Program-made: the position numbers and the translations under genes
NCBI GenBank assembly: GCA_046350055.1
Contig: JAXMBC010000001.1
Location: forward strand, 62,001-126,000
Direction of reading: 5' to 3'
DNA length: 64,000 nucleotides
Origin: JAEUIE01 sp046350055
GTDB taxonomy: Bacteria > Planctomycetota > Planctomycetia > Gemmatales > HRBIN36
Shown: positions 56,000-64,000 of the stretch, piece after piece
How positions within the stretch are numbered: the first letter of the stretch is position 1
Layout: the number at the start of each line of letters is the position of its first letter
The notes under the pieces: model-generated
What the model saw: only the letters and a program-made list of their open reading frames with translations
Databases searched by the model: none
Told to the model about the DNA's origin: nothing

Positions 56000-56086
56000 C
56001 GGAGAGGAAGGGATTCGAACCCTTGATACCCTTGCGGGTATATCGGTTTTCGAGACCGACGCATTCAACCGCTCTGCCACCTCTCC
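56000..56086 (-). tRNA. tRNA-Ser (anticodon CGA)
   Basis: Read on the minus strand: acceptor arms GGAGAGG and CCTCTCC pair, the anticodon stem-loop TCGGTCTCGAAAACCGA gives CGA, a long variable arm (TACCCGCAAGGGTA) marks a class II tRNA, and the T-arm reads GGGTTCGAATCCC. The length of 87 nt with discriminator G fits tRNA-Ser. CCA is not encoded. Confidence 0.95.
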
Positions 56087-56127
56087 GTTTTTTCAGCCGT
56101 GCCTGCTCCATGCCATGACTTGGCAGG

Positions 56128-56493
56128 TCACTTCTTTCTCGCTTCCGTGGTACTGACACGTATCAGCTTATTATGTTCATCCACCATCGCTACCTGGGGG
56201 ACAACGGGTTTATCGCTGTCAGCGAAGCACATGATAATCAGTTTGTCGCCCACTTCAGCCAGCCGGGCTGCGCCGCCATTCAGCGTGCATTCCCCGGGCT
56301 CGCCGCCGGGCAGGACATAGGTCATGAATCGTTCGCCGTTCTCGACGTTCACCACCTGTACTGCTTCGTTTACCTGAATGCCTGAAGCTTCCAGGAACTC
56401 AGGCCCCAGCGTGATCGAACCCACGTAGTTGACGTTCTTATCCGTCAAACGAATATTGTGGATTTTCCCGTACAGATACGTGCGTAACAACAT
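56128..56493 (-). CDS. panD: Aspartate 1-decarboxylase
   Basis: PanD converts L-aspartate to beta-alanine for pantothenate and CoA synthesis. The 121-residue proenzyme has the autocleavage site NYVGSITL (Gly25-Ser26; the new N-terminal Ser becomes the pyruvoyl group), the early Lys (YGKIHN), the RF-x-TYV segment and LNGGAARLAEVGDKLIIM, all typical. A longer frame to 56562 adds a tail unlike PanD, so the ATG at 56493 is chosen. The next gene on the same strand is unrelated. Confidence 0.93.
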   Translation of the reverse strand: MLLRTYLYGKIHNIRLTDKNVNYVGSITLGPEFLEASGIQVNEAVQVVNVENGERFMTYVLPGGEPGECTLNGGAARLAEVGDKLIIMCFADSDKPVVPQVAMVDEHNKLIRVSTTEARKK

Positions 56494-56585
56494 GCGACCC
56501 CAGTCCTCTTTCCTGCGTGGGACTAGTTTATGAATACGACTCTCTGTTGCAATGTGACGCAATCAGCACGTATCCGGGAATCGCG

Positions 56586-58106
56586 TTATGCCGCTCGCAG
56601 ATCATGGTCCACTGCATCGGCGGCGATCCAGCCGGACATCATGACCATCGGCATGCCTGGACCGGGATGTGCTGCTCCACCCGCCAGATACAGCCCTGGC
56701 ACATCCTTCACCCGGTTGTTCGGCTTAAAGCCACCCTGCATTTTGCCGTGGCTGGCTAACCCGTAGATGGCACCGTTCAGCACCTGGTAACGATCATGGA
56801 TGTCCTGCGGCGTAAGGTGATGCTCCACGACGATGCGCTCTTCGAGATCAGTCATTCCCGCCACATCAGCCAGCTTCTGGAAGATCACCCGGCGATAGCT
56901 GGGGAACATCGACTTCCAATTCTGCCCCGGTCGTAGATAAGGCGTATGCACCAGGATGTAGAGCGCTTCGCTACCTTCAGGAGCAACACCCGGTTCTGTC
57001 ACAGCTGGTGCACAGACATAGCACGATGGGTCCGCAGCGGGGATACCATGGCGATAGATGTCTTCAAACTCCCGATGCGGATCCGCGGAAAAGACAAAGT
57101 TATGGTGGAGCAACTGCGGATAGCGTTGCTTGAGGCCCAGGTAGAGTACCACCCCGGAGCAGGCTGGCTCATACTCACGCTTGCGTTCAAATGCAGCCGC
57201 AACATCCGTACCCGCAAGCAGTTCCCGATGGGTGCGAACGCTGTCCATATTCGAGACCACCGTATCAAATCGATGAATCGTGCCATCCTGAGTGACAAGG
57301 CCCGTGACTCGTCCGTGATGGAGTGTCAACTGCTTGACCTGGCAACCCGTCTGAAAACGCACACCGAGATCCCGGGCGAGTTGATGCAGTGCTACCGGCA
57401 CCGCCCGTGTACCACCAATCGGGTACCAGACACCTTCGCTGGTCTGCATATGTGCGATGCCACAGAGCACAGCAGGCGACTGATCCGGAGCGGAGCCAAC
57501 ATATTGTGTGAAGTGGTCAAGCATCTGGGCGACCCGTTCATCGGGCACGAACGACCGTACCGTGCTGGCGACAGTTTTGTGGAAACGCATTTCCAGCAAG
57601 TCTTGCAGCATGGCCGGCTGAAGCGATTCGCGAAAGTTCATCATGTCGCCAATGCCACCGATGGGCTTCCAGAAATAGAACCGCTCTGAAATGCGGTGCA
57701 GCCGTTCGGCCATGACATGGAACTGCTCATAGCCTTTGACCGAGGCAGGAGAATAGTCCTGAAGTGTCTGCTTCATCTTCTGCAGGTTGGCGCTCAGATC
57801 AAGCGTGGTGTGATCGGAATAGAAACATCGCCACTGGGGATCGAGCGGGACCAGCTCCAATTCATCCTCCAGCCGTCTCCCTGCTTCAGCAAAGATGCGC
57901 TTCAGCACCGATGGCAAAGTGAGAATTGTTGGGCCCATATCGAAGCGAAAGCCAGCCTGTTCATGTACAGCGGCTTTGCCACCAAGCCAGTCGTTACGTT
58001 CAAAGAGTGTTACGGCATAACCCCGGGCTGCCAGGGTGCAGGCTGCCGCCAGTCCAGCCAGACCACTACCGACAATGCCAACGGACTGACGACGCATCGC
58101 TACCAT
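56586..58106 (-). CDS. Phytoene/squalene desaturase family FAD-dependent oxidoreductase (CrtI/CrtN-like)
   Basis: The 506-residue protein begins with a Rossmann FAD-binding motif (VGIVGSGLAGLAAACTLAAR ... FERNDWLGGKAA) and has the family's C-terminal signature (GLYLAGGAAHPGPGMPMVMM). FRFDMGPTILTLPSVLKRIF is also typical. These enzymes dehydrogenate phytoene or C30 precursors during carotenoid synthesis. Planctomycetes make C30 carotenoids from squalene, so a CrtN-like or related oxidase role is possible; the exact substrate cannot be told from the sequence. The ATG at 58106 has AGGAG 5 bp upstream. Confidence 0.85.
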   Translation of the reverse strand: MVAMRRQSVGIVGSGLAGLAAACTLAARGYAVTLFERNDWLGGKAAVHEQAGFRFDMGPTILTLPSVLKRIFAEAGRRLEDELELVPLDPQWRCFYSDHTTLDLSANLQKMKQTLQDYSPASVKGYEQFHVMAERLHRISERFYFWKPIGGIGDMMNFRESLQPAMLQDLLEMRFHKTVASTVRSFVPDERVAQMLDHFTQYVGSAPDQSPAVLCGIAHMQTSEGVWYPIGGTRAVPVALHQLARDLGVRFQTGCQVKQLTLHHGRVTGLVTQDGTIHRFDTVVSNMDSVRTHRELLAGTDVAAAFERKREYEPACSGVVLYLGLKQRYPQLLHHNFVFSADPHREFEDIYRHGIPAADPSCYVCAPAVTEPGVAPEGSEALYILVHTPYLRPGQNWKSMFPSYRRVIFQKLADVAGMTDLEERIVVEHHLTPQDIHDRYQVLNGAIYGLASHGKMQGGFKPNNRVKDVPGLYLAGGAAHPGPGMPMVMMSGWIAADAVDHDLRAA

Positions 58107-58190
58107 ACTGACTCCTGTCAAGACGCGCAAGGACTCAGACGTACTTACGCCACTGGAGAACTGACAGTTTCAGTGTAGGAATACGTTCCG

Positions 58191-59504
58191 TTACAGCAGT
58201 TTGTAAAGGAGAAAACAGAGGAGGAGTCCAGCCAGGGCGCCACCCACAATCAGCGCAATGATGTAGCTCTTGGGCTGTTTCTCTACATAGCCGGCTGACG
58301 CCATGGGCACTGGAGAGGATGGCGACCTCGGATTGCGCACCGGCTCTGCCAAAGCCACTTCCAGCGTAAGCGAAGGCGTGGACATCTTCTTCAGCGAAGG
58401 TCTGCTCGGATGGACAGGTGGCTTGCTAGGTAGCGATGGAACCTTGACACCGGTGCGATGGAGCTGAATTTTCTCGAGCGCTTCAATCACTTCCCCGACT
58501 GACTGGTACCTTGCCGCAGGAGCTTTCGCCATCATCTTGTTGATGATGGCCTGCAATGCACTGGGCACTGCAGGGTTGAATTGCTTGAGCGATGGCACTT
58601 CATCCATCTGGTGGGCCATCAGCACCTGGTAGCTAGTCCCCTGAAAAGGCGGCTTGCCCGCGATGAGTGTGAAGAGCGTCGCCCCCAGGCTATAGACATC
58701 GCAGCGGCAGTCGTATTCTTCGCCCAGCGTCTGTTCGGGCGAGATAAACTCCACCGTGCCCACGACCGAATTGGGGTCGTACATTTTGGTGATGTTCATC
58801 TTCTCATCGTCAGAGAATCGGCTGTGCCCCATATCGAGAATACGTGCCTTGCCATTCTTGTCGATGATGATGTTGCTGGGCTTCATGTCGCGGTGAATGA
58901 TGCCCTGGTTGTGTGCGTGTTCCAGACCGTGCGATACCTGACGGATATATTCAACAGCCTGCTCGGGTGATAACGGCCCCGTCGTATTCAACATCTGCTG
59001 GAGTGTCTTGCCTTCCACATACTCCATGATGAGATATTGCAGTCCATTCTCTTCCGCAAAATCGTAAACACGCACGATATGCGGATGATTGAGATTGGCT
59101 GTAATCCGGGCTTCGCGATTGAATCGTTCCTGAGTGAGCTTGCAGTTGGAAAGATTCTGCTTAACCACCTTCAGGGCGACATAGCGATCCATCGCGTCAT
59201 GCTCAGCAAGGAAGACCGCATCGGTCTTTCCTTCCGATAGCATGTTGAGAATCTTGTACGAACCGACATGGAAGCCACGGAACTTGCCCTGCAGCAGGCG
59301 GTTACCCTGATACAGCGTGATGACGCCTTCGCGCACCATCATGGTGGCAAGCGCTTTGGCATTGTCGGGCAAATCACTGCGAAGCTTCCAGGCTTCCAGC
59401 GTTTCCCCGTCCACGAGGGCGCTTTTCTCAAGCACATCAAAGAACTCATCGACGCCGGAGAGGCAAAGATCCATTAGCATGGCGAAGACTTCATCACACG
59501 ACAT
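58191..59504 (-). CDS. Membrane-anchored Ser/Thr protein kinase
   Basis: The 437-residue Hanks-type kinase has an N-terminal helical segment (about 15-75), a kinase domain (about 82-365) with YVALKVV (Lys112), NREARI (Glu), IIHRDMKPSN (Asp206), ILDMGHSRF (DMG224-226 in place of DFG), ISPEQTLGEEYDCRCDVYSL, then a Pro/Ser-rich linker and a C-terminal membrane helix (about 413-435). Glycines of the P-loop are reduced to one (LSEGKTDAVF). Catalytic residues are otherwise present. The ATG at 59504 starts MSCDEVFAML; a longer frame to 59606 reads a less likely N-terminus. Confidence 0.88.
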   Translation of the reverse strand: MSCDEVFAMLMDLCLSGVDEFFDVLEKSALVDGETLEAWKLRSDLPDNAKALATMMVREGVITLYQGNRLLQGKFRGFHVGSYKILNMLSEGKTDAVFLAEHDAMDRYVALKVVKQNLSNCKLTQERFNREARITANLNHPHIVRVYDFAEENGLQYLIMEYVEGKTLQQMLNTTGPLSPEQAVEYIRQVSHGLEHAHNQGIIHRDMKPSNIIIDKNGKARILDMGHSRFSDDEKMNITKMYDPNSVVGTVEFISPEQTLGEEYDCRCDVYSLGATLFTLIAGKPPFQGTSYQVLMAHQMDEVPSLKQFNPAVPSALQAIINKMMAKAPAARYQSVGEVIEALEKIQLHRTGVKVPSLPSKPPVHPSRPSLKKMSTPSLTLEVALAEPVRNPRSPSSPVPMASAGYVEKQPKSYIIALIVGGALAGLLLCFLLYKLL

Positions 59505-59613
59505 AGGGGGGCGAACACTAAAAGATAGGTCATAAATCCGATGAAGAAGCCTGCTGGCGAAAAAATATTGATAAAACTCAATCCTGCAGCGCAAGCCCAT
59601 TTTCAATGAAACT

Positions 59614-59640
59614 GGGCGAAACTGGCAAGCAGTTTCGCCC
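59614..59640. terminator. Possible terminator hairpin between the kinase and DUF4198-like genes
   Basis: GGGCGAAACTG and CAGTTTCGCCC form a perfect 11-bp stem with loop GCAAG. It lies downstream of the minus-strand gene ending at 59725 and upstream of the kinase start. T-tracts are weak on both sides, so function is uncertain. Confidence 0.5.
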
Positions 59641-59724
59641 TTCTCTTGATGCTTCGACGATTGCGACCGGTTAGAGGCGGGAGGACGAGTCTCCTGCCAG
59701 GCCGAGCTTCATAGCTCGCGACTA

Positions 59725-60393
59725 CTACCTGTTGAACACCAGCGTGACATAGTTTGTCACGTTTTCGTACTTCTTGCCCTGGTGTTCGCCAGCTTCCTTC
59801 ACCACGTGTTTGGCACGCAGGCCATACAGCCCTTTGGGTGCGTTTTTCAGATCGAAAGTAACATAGCCATCCTTATCTGTCTTACCCGTCATTTCCTTGA
59901 AACCTTCTGGCCCGACCAGGACTACTTCGCTGTCAACAGCTGGGTCGTTCTCGTATTCGACCAGAAACTTACCTGCCGACTCTTCCCGTGCCTGCAATGG
60001 CTGGCAGTGGAAGCAGGCGGAATCCTTCAGATCGCCCTTCTTGTAGATGGCATAGTACTTCAGCAGTGAAGCTGGATTGTTGCCACGCTGAAAGACGCCA
60101 TAGACGCACTTGCCACGGATGACATGCGACTTCTCAGGGAATGCAGCGATGAAAGCTGCGTCACCTTTTTCCATGGATAAATCCACGTGCTTGGTGGCAG
60201 GGTCATGCACATAGAGACCGGTTTGCTTGATTTTCTCGATCAATTCAGGGTTGCCGGTATCAGGAGCCAGCTTGTCGCTGAACACCAGCTTGACTGTGTT
60301 GGGCTTATCGCCGGGGATCAACCAGATAAAGTGAGCCTGGCACAGGCTGCTGACAAACAACATCGACACTATCGCGAAGCCCAGTCGAAGCAT
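59725..60393 (-). CDS. Secreted DUF4198-like protein
   Basis: The 222-residue precursor has a signal peptide (MLRLGFAIVSMLFVSSLCQA, cleavage before HFIW) and continues HFIWLIPGDKPNTVKLVFSD, characteristic of the DUF4198/NikM-like periplasmic family in which the mature protein begins with a His that can bind metal. The C-terminal part (KTDKDGYVTFDLKNAPKGLY) looks like a carboxypeptidase-regulatory beta domain. CFHCQ is a possible metal or disulfide site. The ATG at 60393 has GGAG upstream; the longer frame to 60456 is not preferred. Confidence 0.75.
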   Translation of the reverse strand: MLRLGFAIVSMLFVSSLCQAHFIWLIPGDKPNTVKLVFSDKLAPDTGNPELIEKIKQTGLYVHDPATKHVDLSMEKGDAAFIAAFPEKSHVIRGKCVYGVFQRGNNPASLLKYYAIYKKGDLKDSACFHCQPLQAREESAGKFLVEYENDPAVDSEVVLVGPEGFKEMTGKTDKDGYVTFDLKNAPKGLYGLRAKHVVKEAGEHQGKKYENVTNYVTLVFNR

Positions 60394-60499
60394 GGTACAA
60401 CTCCAGAAAAGACACTTTCCCACCCTGCTAACCCGCTGGCAGCAGCGTGGCATCATGGTATCATTGTTGTAGCAACCTCAACACCAATGCGAGAGTGCA

Positions 60500-61519
60500 G
60501 TGTTTTCCAATCGACTTCCGTTGCCCGCCTTGATTGAACACTGCCGTGCCCTGCGTCATATGCTCGACGCCGGTCTGACCTTGCCGCAGGCGATGAAGCA
60601 TCAGGCCAAATCGGGGCCTGCCGCGATCAAACCTATCGCCAGGAGGCTTTCTGACCGCATGGCCGAGGGCGACAGCCTGCTCGATGCCCTTGAAGACGAA
60701 AGGCAGTACTTCCCCCCGCTCTATTTCGCCATCGGCTCCGTTGCGGAAGAGACTGGCACCCTGCCCGAAGCTTTGCGTGAGCTGGAACAGTTCTTCGTCC
60801 TGCAGAACACACTGTGGAAGAAGTTCATCTCGCAGATCACCTGGCCTGTCATCCAGTTTGTGCTCGCCACACTGGTGGTCGCGGGCTTGATCTACCTGCT
60901 TGGCATTATCGGCAATGGTACGCATGGCCTGTCCGTCTTCGGCCTGCAGGGAGGCGACGGTGCGGCCAAGTTCTTCTTTGGTATCTGGGGACTCATTCTC
61001 TTCGGCTATGTCTTCATCTACGTCCTGCGAAACGTCGTTGGCCGCGGACCCTTTGTCGACAGCATCGCCCTCAACCTCTATGCCCTCGGACCAACACTGG
61101 AAGCACTGGCGCTGTCCCGCTTCTCGCTGGGTATGGCTGTCACCATGGAAGCAGGACTCAAACCTCAAGATGCGGTGAAGATGGCGCTCGAAGCTACGGG
61201 AAATTACGCCTTTACCGATCGCATCAAACCAGCTCAGGCCATGCTGCGTTCTGGAGACGAGTTAGCGGAGACGCTGCGTGAGCAGCGTGTTTTCCCTGAA
61301 GTGTTCTGCGACATCGTCCATACCGCGGAAATCAGCGGTAACGAGCCTGAGACGTTCAGCAGACAGGCAAAACAGTACAGCGAGATTGCTGAGTCACGTC
61401 TCAAAATACTCGCCACCGCAGCCTACTGGATCGTCTGGCTCATGGTCGCCATCTTTATCATTGTGCTCATCTTCAACATCTATGGGCAATACATCGGAGC
61501 ACTTGGCAAAATCGGATGA
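60500..61519 (+). CDS. Type II secretion/type IV pilus F-domain protein (GspF/PilC-like)
   Basis: The 339-residue protein has the T2SSF layout: a cytoplasmic helical domain (LPALIEHCRALRHMLDAGLT, then GDSLLDAL), membrane helices around 113-138 (ITWPVIQFVLATLVVAGLIY), 155-177 (FFGIWGLILFGYVFIYVLRN) and 310-333 (ATAAYWIVWLMVAIFIIVLI), and a second helical domain with SLGMAVTMEAGLKPQDAVKM. It would be the inner-membrane platform of a secretion or pilus system. No other gene of such a system is adjacent. The start is GTG with only a weak ribosome binding site (GAGAG). Confidence 0.8.
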   Translation: MFSNRLPLPALIEHCRALRHMLDAGLTLPQAMKHQAKSGPAAIKPIARRLSDRMAEGDSLLDALEDERQYFPPLYFAIGSVAEETGTLPEALRELEQFFVLQNTLWKKFISQITWPVIQFVLATLVVAGLIYLLGIIGNGTHGLSVFGLQGGDGAAKFFFGIWGLILFGYVFIYVLRNVVGRGPFVDSIALNLYALGPTLEALALSRFSLGMAVTMEAGLKPQDAVKMALEATGNYAFTDRIKPAQAMLRSGDELAETLREQRVFPEVFCDIVHTAEISGNEPETFSRQAKQYSEIAESRLKILATAAYWIVWLMVAIFIIVLIFNIYGQYIGALGKIG

Positions 61520-61719
61520 CGTTGGCACTCTCTTTGCGTTATGATTCAGGTGTGGAGCATTGGCTTCCACTCCTTCATCTCCGCTTCAGACTCGCACTCA
61601 GGAAGTTGATGAAGATACCAACCCGAAGCGTCAGCGCGGAAGTGTTGCGACAACCAATCGCAACAGCTTCACTGTTTGTCTGCGGGTTGCGCTGACCACC
61701 TTGCTATAAGGGGAATCCC

Positions 61720-61992
61720 ATGCCACAAGCTGTCGCTGATCCCGAATCGCTCAAACGCTTCGCACAACAACTGCAGAACTTCACCCAGACCATCCAGTCA
61801 GGTCAGACAGTGCTGCAGGCCCAGCTCAATGCCCTGGGTGACACCTGGCGTGATCAGGAGCACGAAAAGTTCCTGACAGCGTTCCAGGAACTGAAGATCA
61901 TGGTGCAGCGTTTCACCGCCGCTGCGACGGAGCATGTGCCGTTCCTGCATCGCAAAGCCAAACGCATCGAAGAGTACCTGCAGCAACGGTAG
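61720..61992 (+). CDS. WXG100-like protein
   Basis: The 90-residue all-helical protein has two predicted helices joined at LGDTWRDQEHEKF (Trp43), the position of the WXG turn of ESAT-6-like proteins, although the glycine is replaced. Length and hairpin layout fit the family, whose members are type VII secretion substrates or partners. AAGGGG lies 7 bp before the ATG. It heads a cluster with the next three genes. Confidence 0.72.
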   Translation: MPQAVADPESLKRFAQQLQNFTQTIQSGQTVLQAQLNALGDTWRDQEHEKFLTAFQELKIMVQRFTAAATEHVPFLHRKAKRIEEYLQQR

Positions 61993-62068
61993 CTGCAGTC
62001 CGGCTAACCCTGCCCTTGCATCCCTTCCTCTTCCATGGAAGGGAACCAGGCAACTTCTGGAGTATCCC

Positions 62069-62581
62069 ATGTCCGCCGGCGCCAACGTCACCAAAGTTGA
62101 TGCCCTCGATGACTTCCGTGCTGCCTGGGTCGGTCTCCAGGAAAAGATCATTCAGGCACTTTCCGTGACGGAAGGTGAAATCACGGCAGCCTTTCGTTTT
62201 CTCGATCAGCAGATGCACTTCTGGAAAATCGAAGTCACCAAGCGCCAGGAAGCCTACGTGGAAGCCAAGCAGATCTTGAAACGGAAGGAACTGGGGCGCA
62301 CCTTCGGCCACAAGGTGGATACCACGGTACACGAGGAAGAAGTCCGCAAATGCAAGGCCCGCTGGCAGCAGGCTGAGGAAAAGCTGGCTCATGTCAGAAG
62401 CTGGAAACCCCGTCTCGAACATCAGGTGCGAGACTATCTCGGGCCTCGTCAGGGGCTTTCCGTGCAGGCGGAAACGGAAATGGTCAAGGCCCTCGCCTTC
62501 CTCGATCAGAAGATCACCAGCATCGCACAATACCTTGCCACGACAGCACCCACATTCGTTTCCGGGAGTGCCAAGCCATGA
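62069..62581 (+). CDS. Helical coiled-coil protein of the WXG100 cluster
   Basis: The 170-residue product is almost wholly alpha-helical and charged (for example TEGEITAAFRFLDQQMHFWK, EEEVRKCKARWQQAEEKLAH, AETEMVKALAFLDQKITSIA), suggesting antiparallel coiled coils. No enzyme motif is seen. The ATG at 62069 has GGAG upstream. It overlaps the next gene by 4 bp (ATGA), so the two are translationally coupled. Probably a structural or chaperone-like component of the same system; function unknown. Confidence 0.68.
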   Translation: MSAGANVTKVDALDDFRAAWVGLQEKIIQALSVTEGEITAAFRFLDQQMHFWKIEVTKRQEAYVEAKQILKRKELGRTFGHKVDTTVHEEEVRKCKARWQQAEEKLAHVRSWKPRLEHQVRDYLGPRQGLSVQAETEMVKALAFLDQKITSIAQYLATTAPTFVSGSAKP

Positions 62582-62790
62582 CATCAGGAGTCGGCGAAGT
62601 CCAGCTCCAGGACGGACTCAAGAAACTGCTCATCCGCTGGGACGAAACAACGCCATATTGGAACGACCAGGTACGCCTCGAGTTTCAGCGAAAGTACATC
62701 GATCCCCTGGTGCATCAGATCAAGACCACCATGCAGGCACAGGAAGACCTCGCCCGCATGATGCAGCAGTGCTACCAGGATTGCAAATAA
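62578..62790 (+). CDS. Short WXG100-like protein
   Basis: The 70-residue helical protein carries TTPYWNDQVRLEFQRKYIDP, with Trp28 at the turn followed by an acidic/aromatic helix, like the first gene of the cluster. At 70 residues it is shorter than the usual 100. Two Cys occur at the C-terminus. It starts within the stop of the previous gene. Confidence 0.65.
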   Translation: MTSGVGEVQLQDGLKKLLIRWDETTPYWNDQVRLEFQRKYIDPLVHQIKTTMQAQEDLARMMQQCYQDCK

Positions 62791-62818
62791 CCCGGCTCAT
62801 CTACCCATGAAGATACCC

Positions 62819-64000
62819 ATGACCACCGCTCATCCTTACGAACAACTGCGTCAACTGGTCCGACATCTGCGGGCCGCCATCGCCAGCCGCACAGCAGCTG
62901 AACGAGAACTGGCTACCGTTCACCTCGAGAAAGCCCAGGCAGCTGAAGATACCTGGAAGCAGACGCAGGTTGATCTGCAACAACGCCGTGAACAGCAGCT
63001 GCTCGAGACGCAGAACCGGTTCAAGGAACGCAAGAATACCTTCGCAAGTGGCGCGCACCGTGAACTGGAAACGCTCAAGCAGACACTTGCCGACGCAGAA
63101 AAGGAGATGACCGGCCGCCATTATCTGGAAACGGAAGATCTGAAACGTGCTTACGAAAACGCCGTCTGGTCCACCAAAACCGTCTACGAAGGCGACAAGA
63201 ACAGTGCCAACGAAACACTCCGGGTTCGCGAACACGAAGCCAGTGTGGCTTGCAGGAAGATGCAGACAATGCTGAGTGACGCAGAGTCACTTCTTGTCGA
63301 ATGGGGGATCAGTCCCCACTACGCCGAGATGCCGAAGGTGGATTCCTTGAGCGTTCCCGATGGCACCACTGCCACCGAGATGTTAAGCGAATACGTCAAG
63401 AAAGCAGAAAAGCAGTTTGCCTATCTCAAGAGCCTGACACTTCCCAAGCTCCTCAAACCCGTCTTCGTTATCCCCTTTGCCATCCTGCTGACCATCATTC
63501 TCACGATACCCATCGTGATGGTCACCGGAAACAAGCTGCTCGGCCTGGCGATGGGCATCCCTGCTGCTGCAGTCATCAGCTTTTCCATCATCATCTCGGC
63601 CAAACAGGTTGCTGCCTGGCAGGCCCGTCGCGCCACTTTCCCTCTGGGCGATACGGTGGCTGAGGGCATCACCCTCGAAGCACCGATCAAGAAGGAAGCA
63701 GAGTTAGATACCAAACGAGAGCTGAAACGCCTGCAGGACCAGAAAAATGCTGATCTTGCCAGCCACGAAACTAACTATGTCCCCAGGATCAAGGAACAGA
63801 AGAAGGCCTTCGAGCAGGAATCCATCACGTTCTACGTCAACAAGGAAAAACGCCTCGCGGAACTGCAGAAGAAGGTGAAGACGGAAATCGACAGGATTGA
63901 ATCCGAACTTGCTGAAAGCCTCAAAACCCTGGAAGAGACATACACCCGCGACCTGGCAACAGCAGAGGCCAACTACCAGCGTGATGCAGTCACGGTGCGT
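62819..64000 (+). CDS. Coiled-coil membrane protein, probable N-terminus of an FtsK/SpoIIIE-type ATPase (partial)
   Basis: The frame runs off the right edge (394 codons visible). It has a long charged coiled coil (about 1-200), two adjacent membrane helices (about 214-236, FVIPFAILLTIILTIPIVMV, and about 240-262, LLGLAMGIPAAAVISFSIII), then another coiled coil. This layout before an FtsK/SpoIIIE ATPase domain is known from planctomycete proteins next to WXG100 genes. The ATPase part is outside the window, so the assignment is inference. An ATG at 62807 is also possible; neither start has a strong ribosome binding site. Confidence 0.6.
   Translation, partial: MTTAHPYEQLRQLVRHLRAAIASRTAAERELATVHLEKAQAAEDTWKQTQVDLQQRREQQLLETQNRFKERKNTFASGAHRELETLKQTLADAEKEMTGRHYLETEDLKRAYENAVWSTKTVYEGDKNSANETLRVREHEASVACRKMQTMLSDAESLLVEWGISPHYAEMPKVDSLSVPDGTTATEMLSEYVKKAEKQFAYLKSLTLPKLLKPVFVIPFAILLTIILTIPIVMVTGNKLLGLAMGIPAAAVISFSIIISAKQVAAWQARRATFPLGDTVAEGITLEAPIKKEAELDTKRELKRLQDQKNADLASHETNYVPRIKEQKKAFEQESITFYVNKEKRLAELQKKVKTEIDRIESELAESLKTLEETYTRDLATAEANYQRDAVTVR

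Noticed and set aside
55878..56000. Second attachment site (repeat of the tRNA-Ser 3' end) to bound an integrated element
   Set aside because: I found no second copy of the tRNA 3' end elsewhere in the window by eye, so I did not annotate an att pair.
56530..56766. Plus-strand frames over the panD/desaturase region
   Set aside because: Antisense to well-supported genes with conserved motifs.
60461..61168. Minus-strand frame of 235 codons over the GspF-like gene
   Set aside because: Antisense to a gene with membrane helices and T2SSF features; no own signals.
61913..62584. Minus-strand frame of 223 codons over the WXG100 cluster
   Set aside because: Antisense to the coupled plus-strand genes, which have ribosome binding sites and 4-bp overlaps.

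Overview
The window looks like chromosomal DNA of a planctomycete, probably of the Gemmatales. This is inferred from gene content: very long RHS/YD-repeat proteins, a long multi-domain glycosyltransferase, WXG100-like proteins next to a coiled-coil membrane protein of the FtsK/SpoIIIE-associated kind, a Ser/Thr kinase with a C-terminal membrane anchor, and a CrtI/CrtN-type desaturase. No rRNA or strong taxonomic marker is present. Coding DNA is moderately GC-rich; the 3' tails of the RHS genes and the genes after them are visibly AT-rich.

Layout. 1-747 is the end of a RIT element (recombinases in trio). It has cut into a multi-domain glycosyltransferase (748-5148). 5412-10922 is a wreck of IS66 elements in both orientations, one carrying a degenerate group II intron (8674-10648). 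11278-17789 is RHS locus 1, heavily frameshifted, plus its downstream membrane protein. 17964-21167 is a three-gene glycosyltransferase cluster. 21435-23985 is the 3' half of RHS locus 2 plus partner, cut by a complete RIT element (23986-27181) whose last 747 bp reappear at the window start. 27214-33289 is RHS locus 3 plus partner. 33698-34999 holds a nucleotidyltransferase and a small TPR protein. 35283-41249 is RHS locus 4 plus partner. 41403-44206 is an intact IS66 next to an inverted IS66 fragment. 44472-51672 is RHS locus 5 with a leucine-rich-repeat partner. 51896-55877 is a serine recombinase/tyrosine integrase module abutting a tRNA-Ser (56000-56086). From 56128 the window looks like ordinary chromosome: panD, a carotenoid desaturase, a Ser/Thr kinase, a DUF4198-like secreted protein, a GspF-like protein and a WXG100-type cluster running off the right edge.

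Central observation. Five RHS loci share an almost identical core: a Gly/Cys-rich N-terminus followed by about 45 YD units of about 21 residues. Each ends in a different, AT-rich, mostly Cys-rich tail. Each is followed on the same strand, within about 40 bp or overlapping, by a different small gene whose product has a membrane segment. This is the layout of a polymorphic effector/immunity family with tip exchange, but none of the tails or partners resembles a toxin or immunity family I recognise. Repeats shared by the RHS, IS66 and RIT copies have made the region a recombination hotspot, with truncated genes and a 26.4-kb segment bounded by directly repeated RIT ends.
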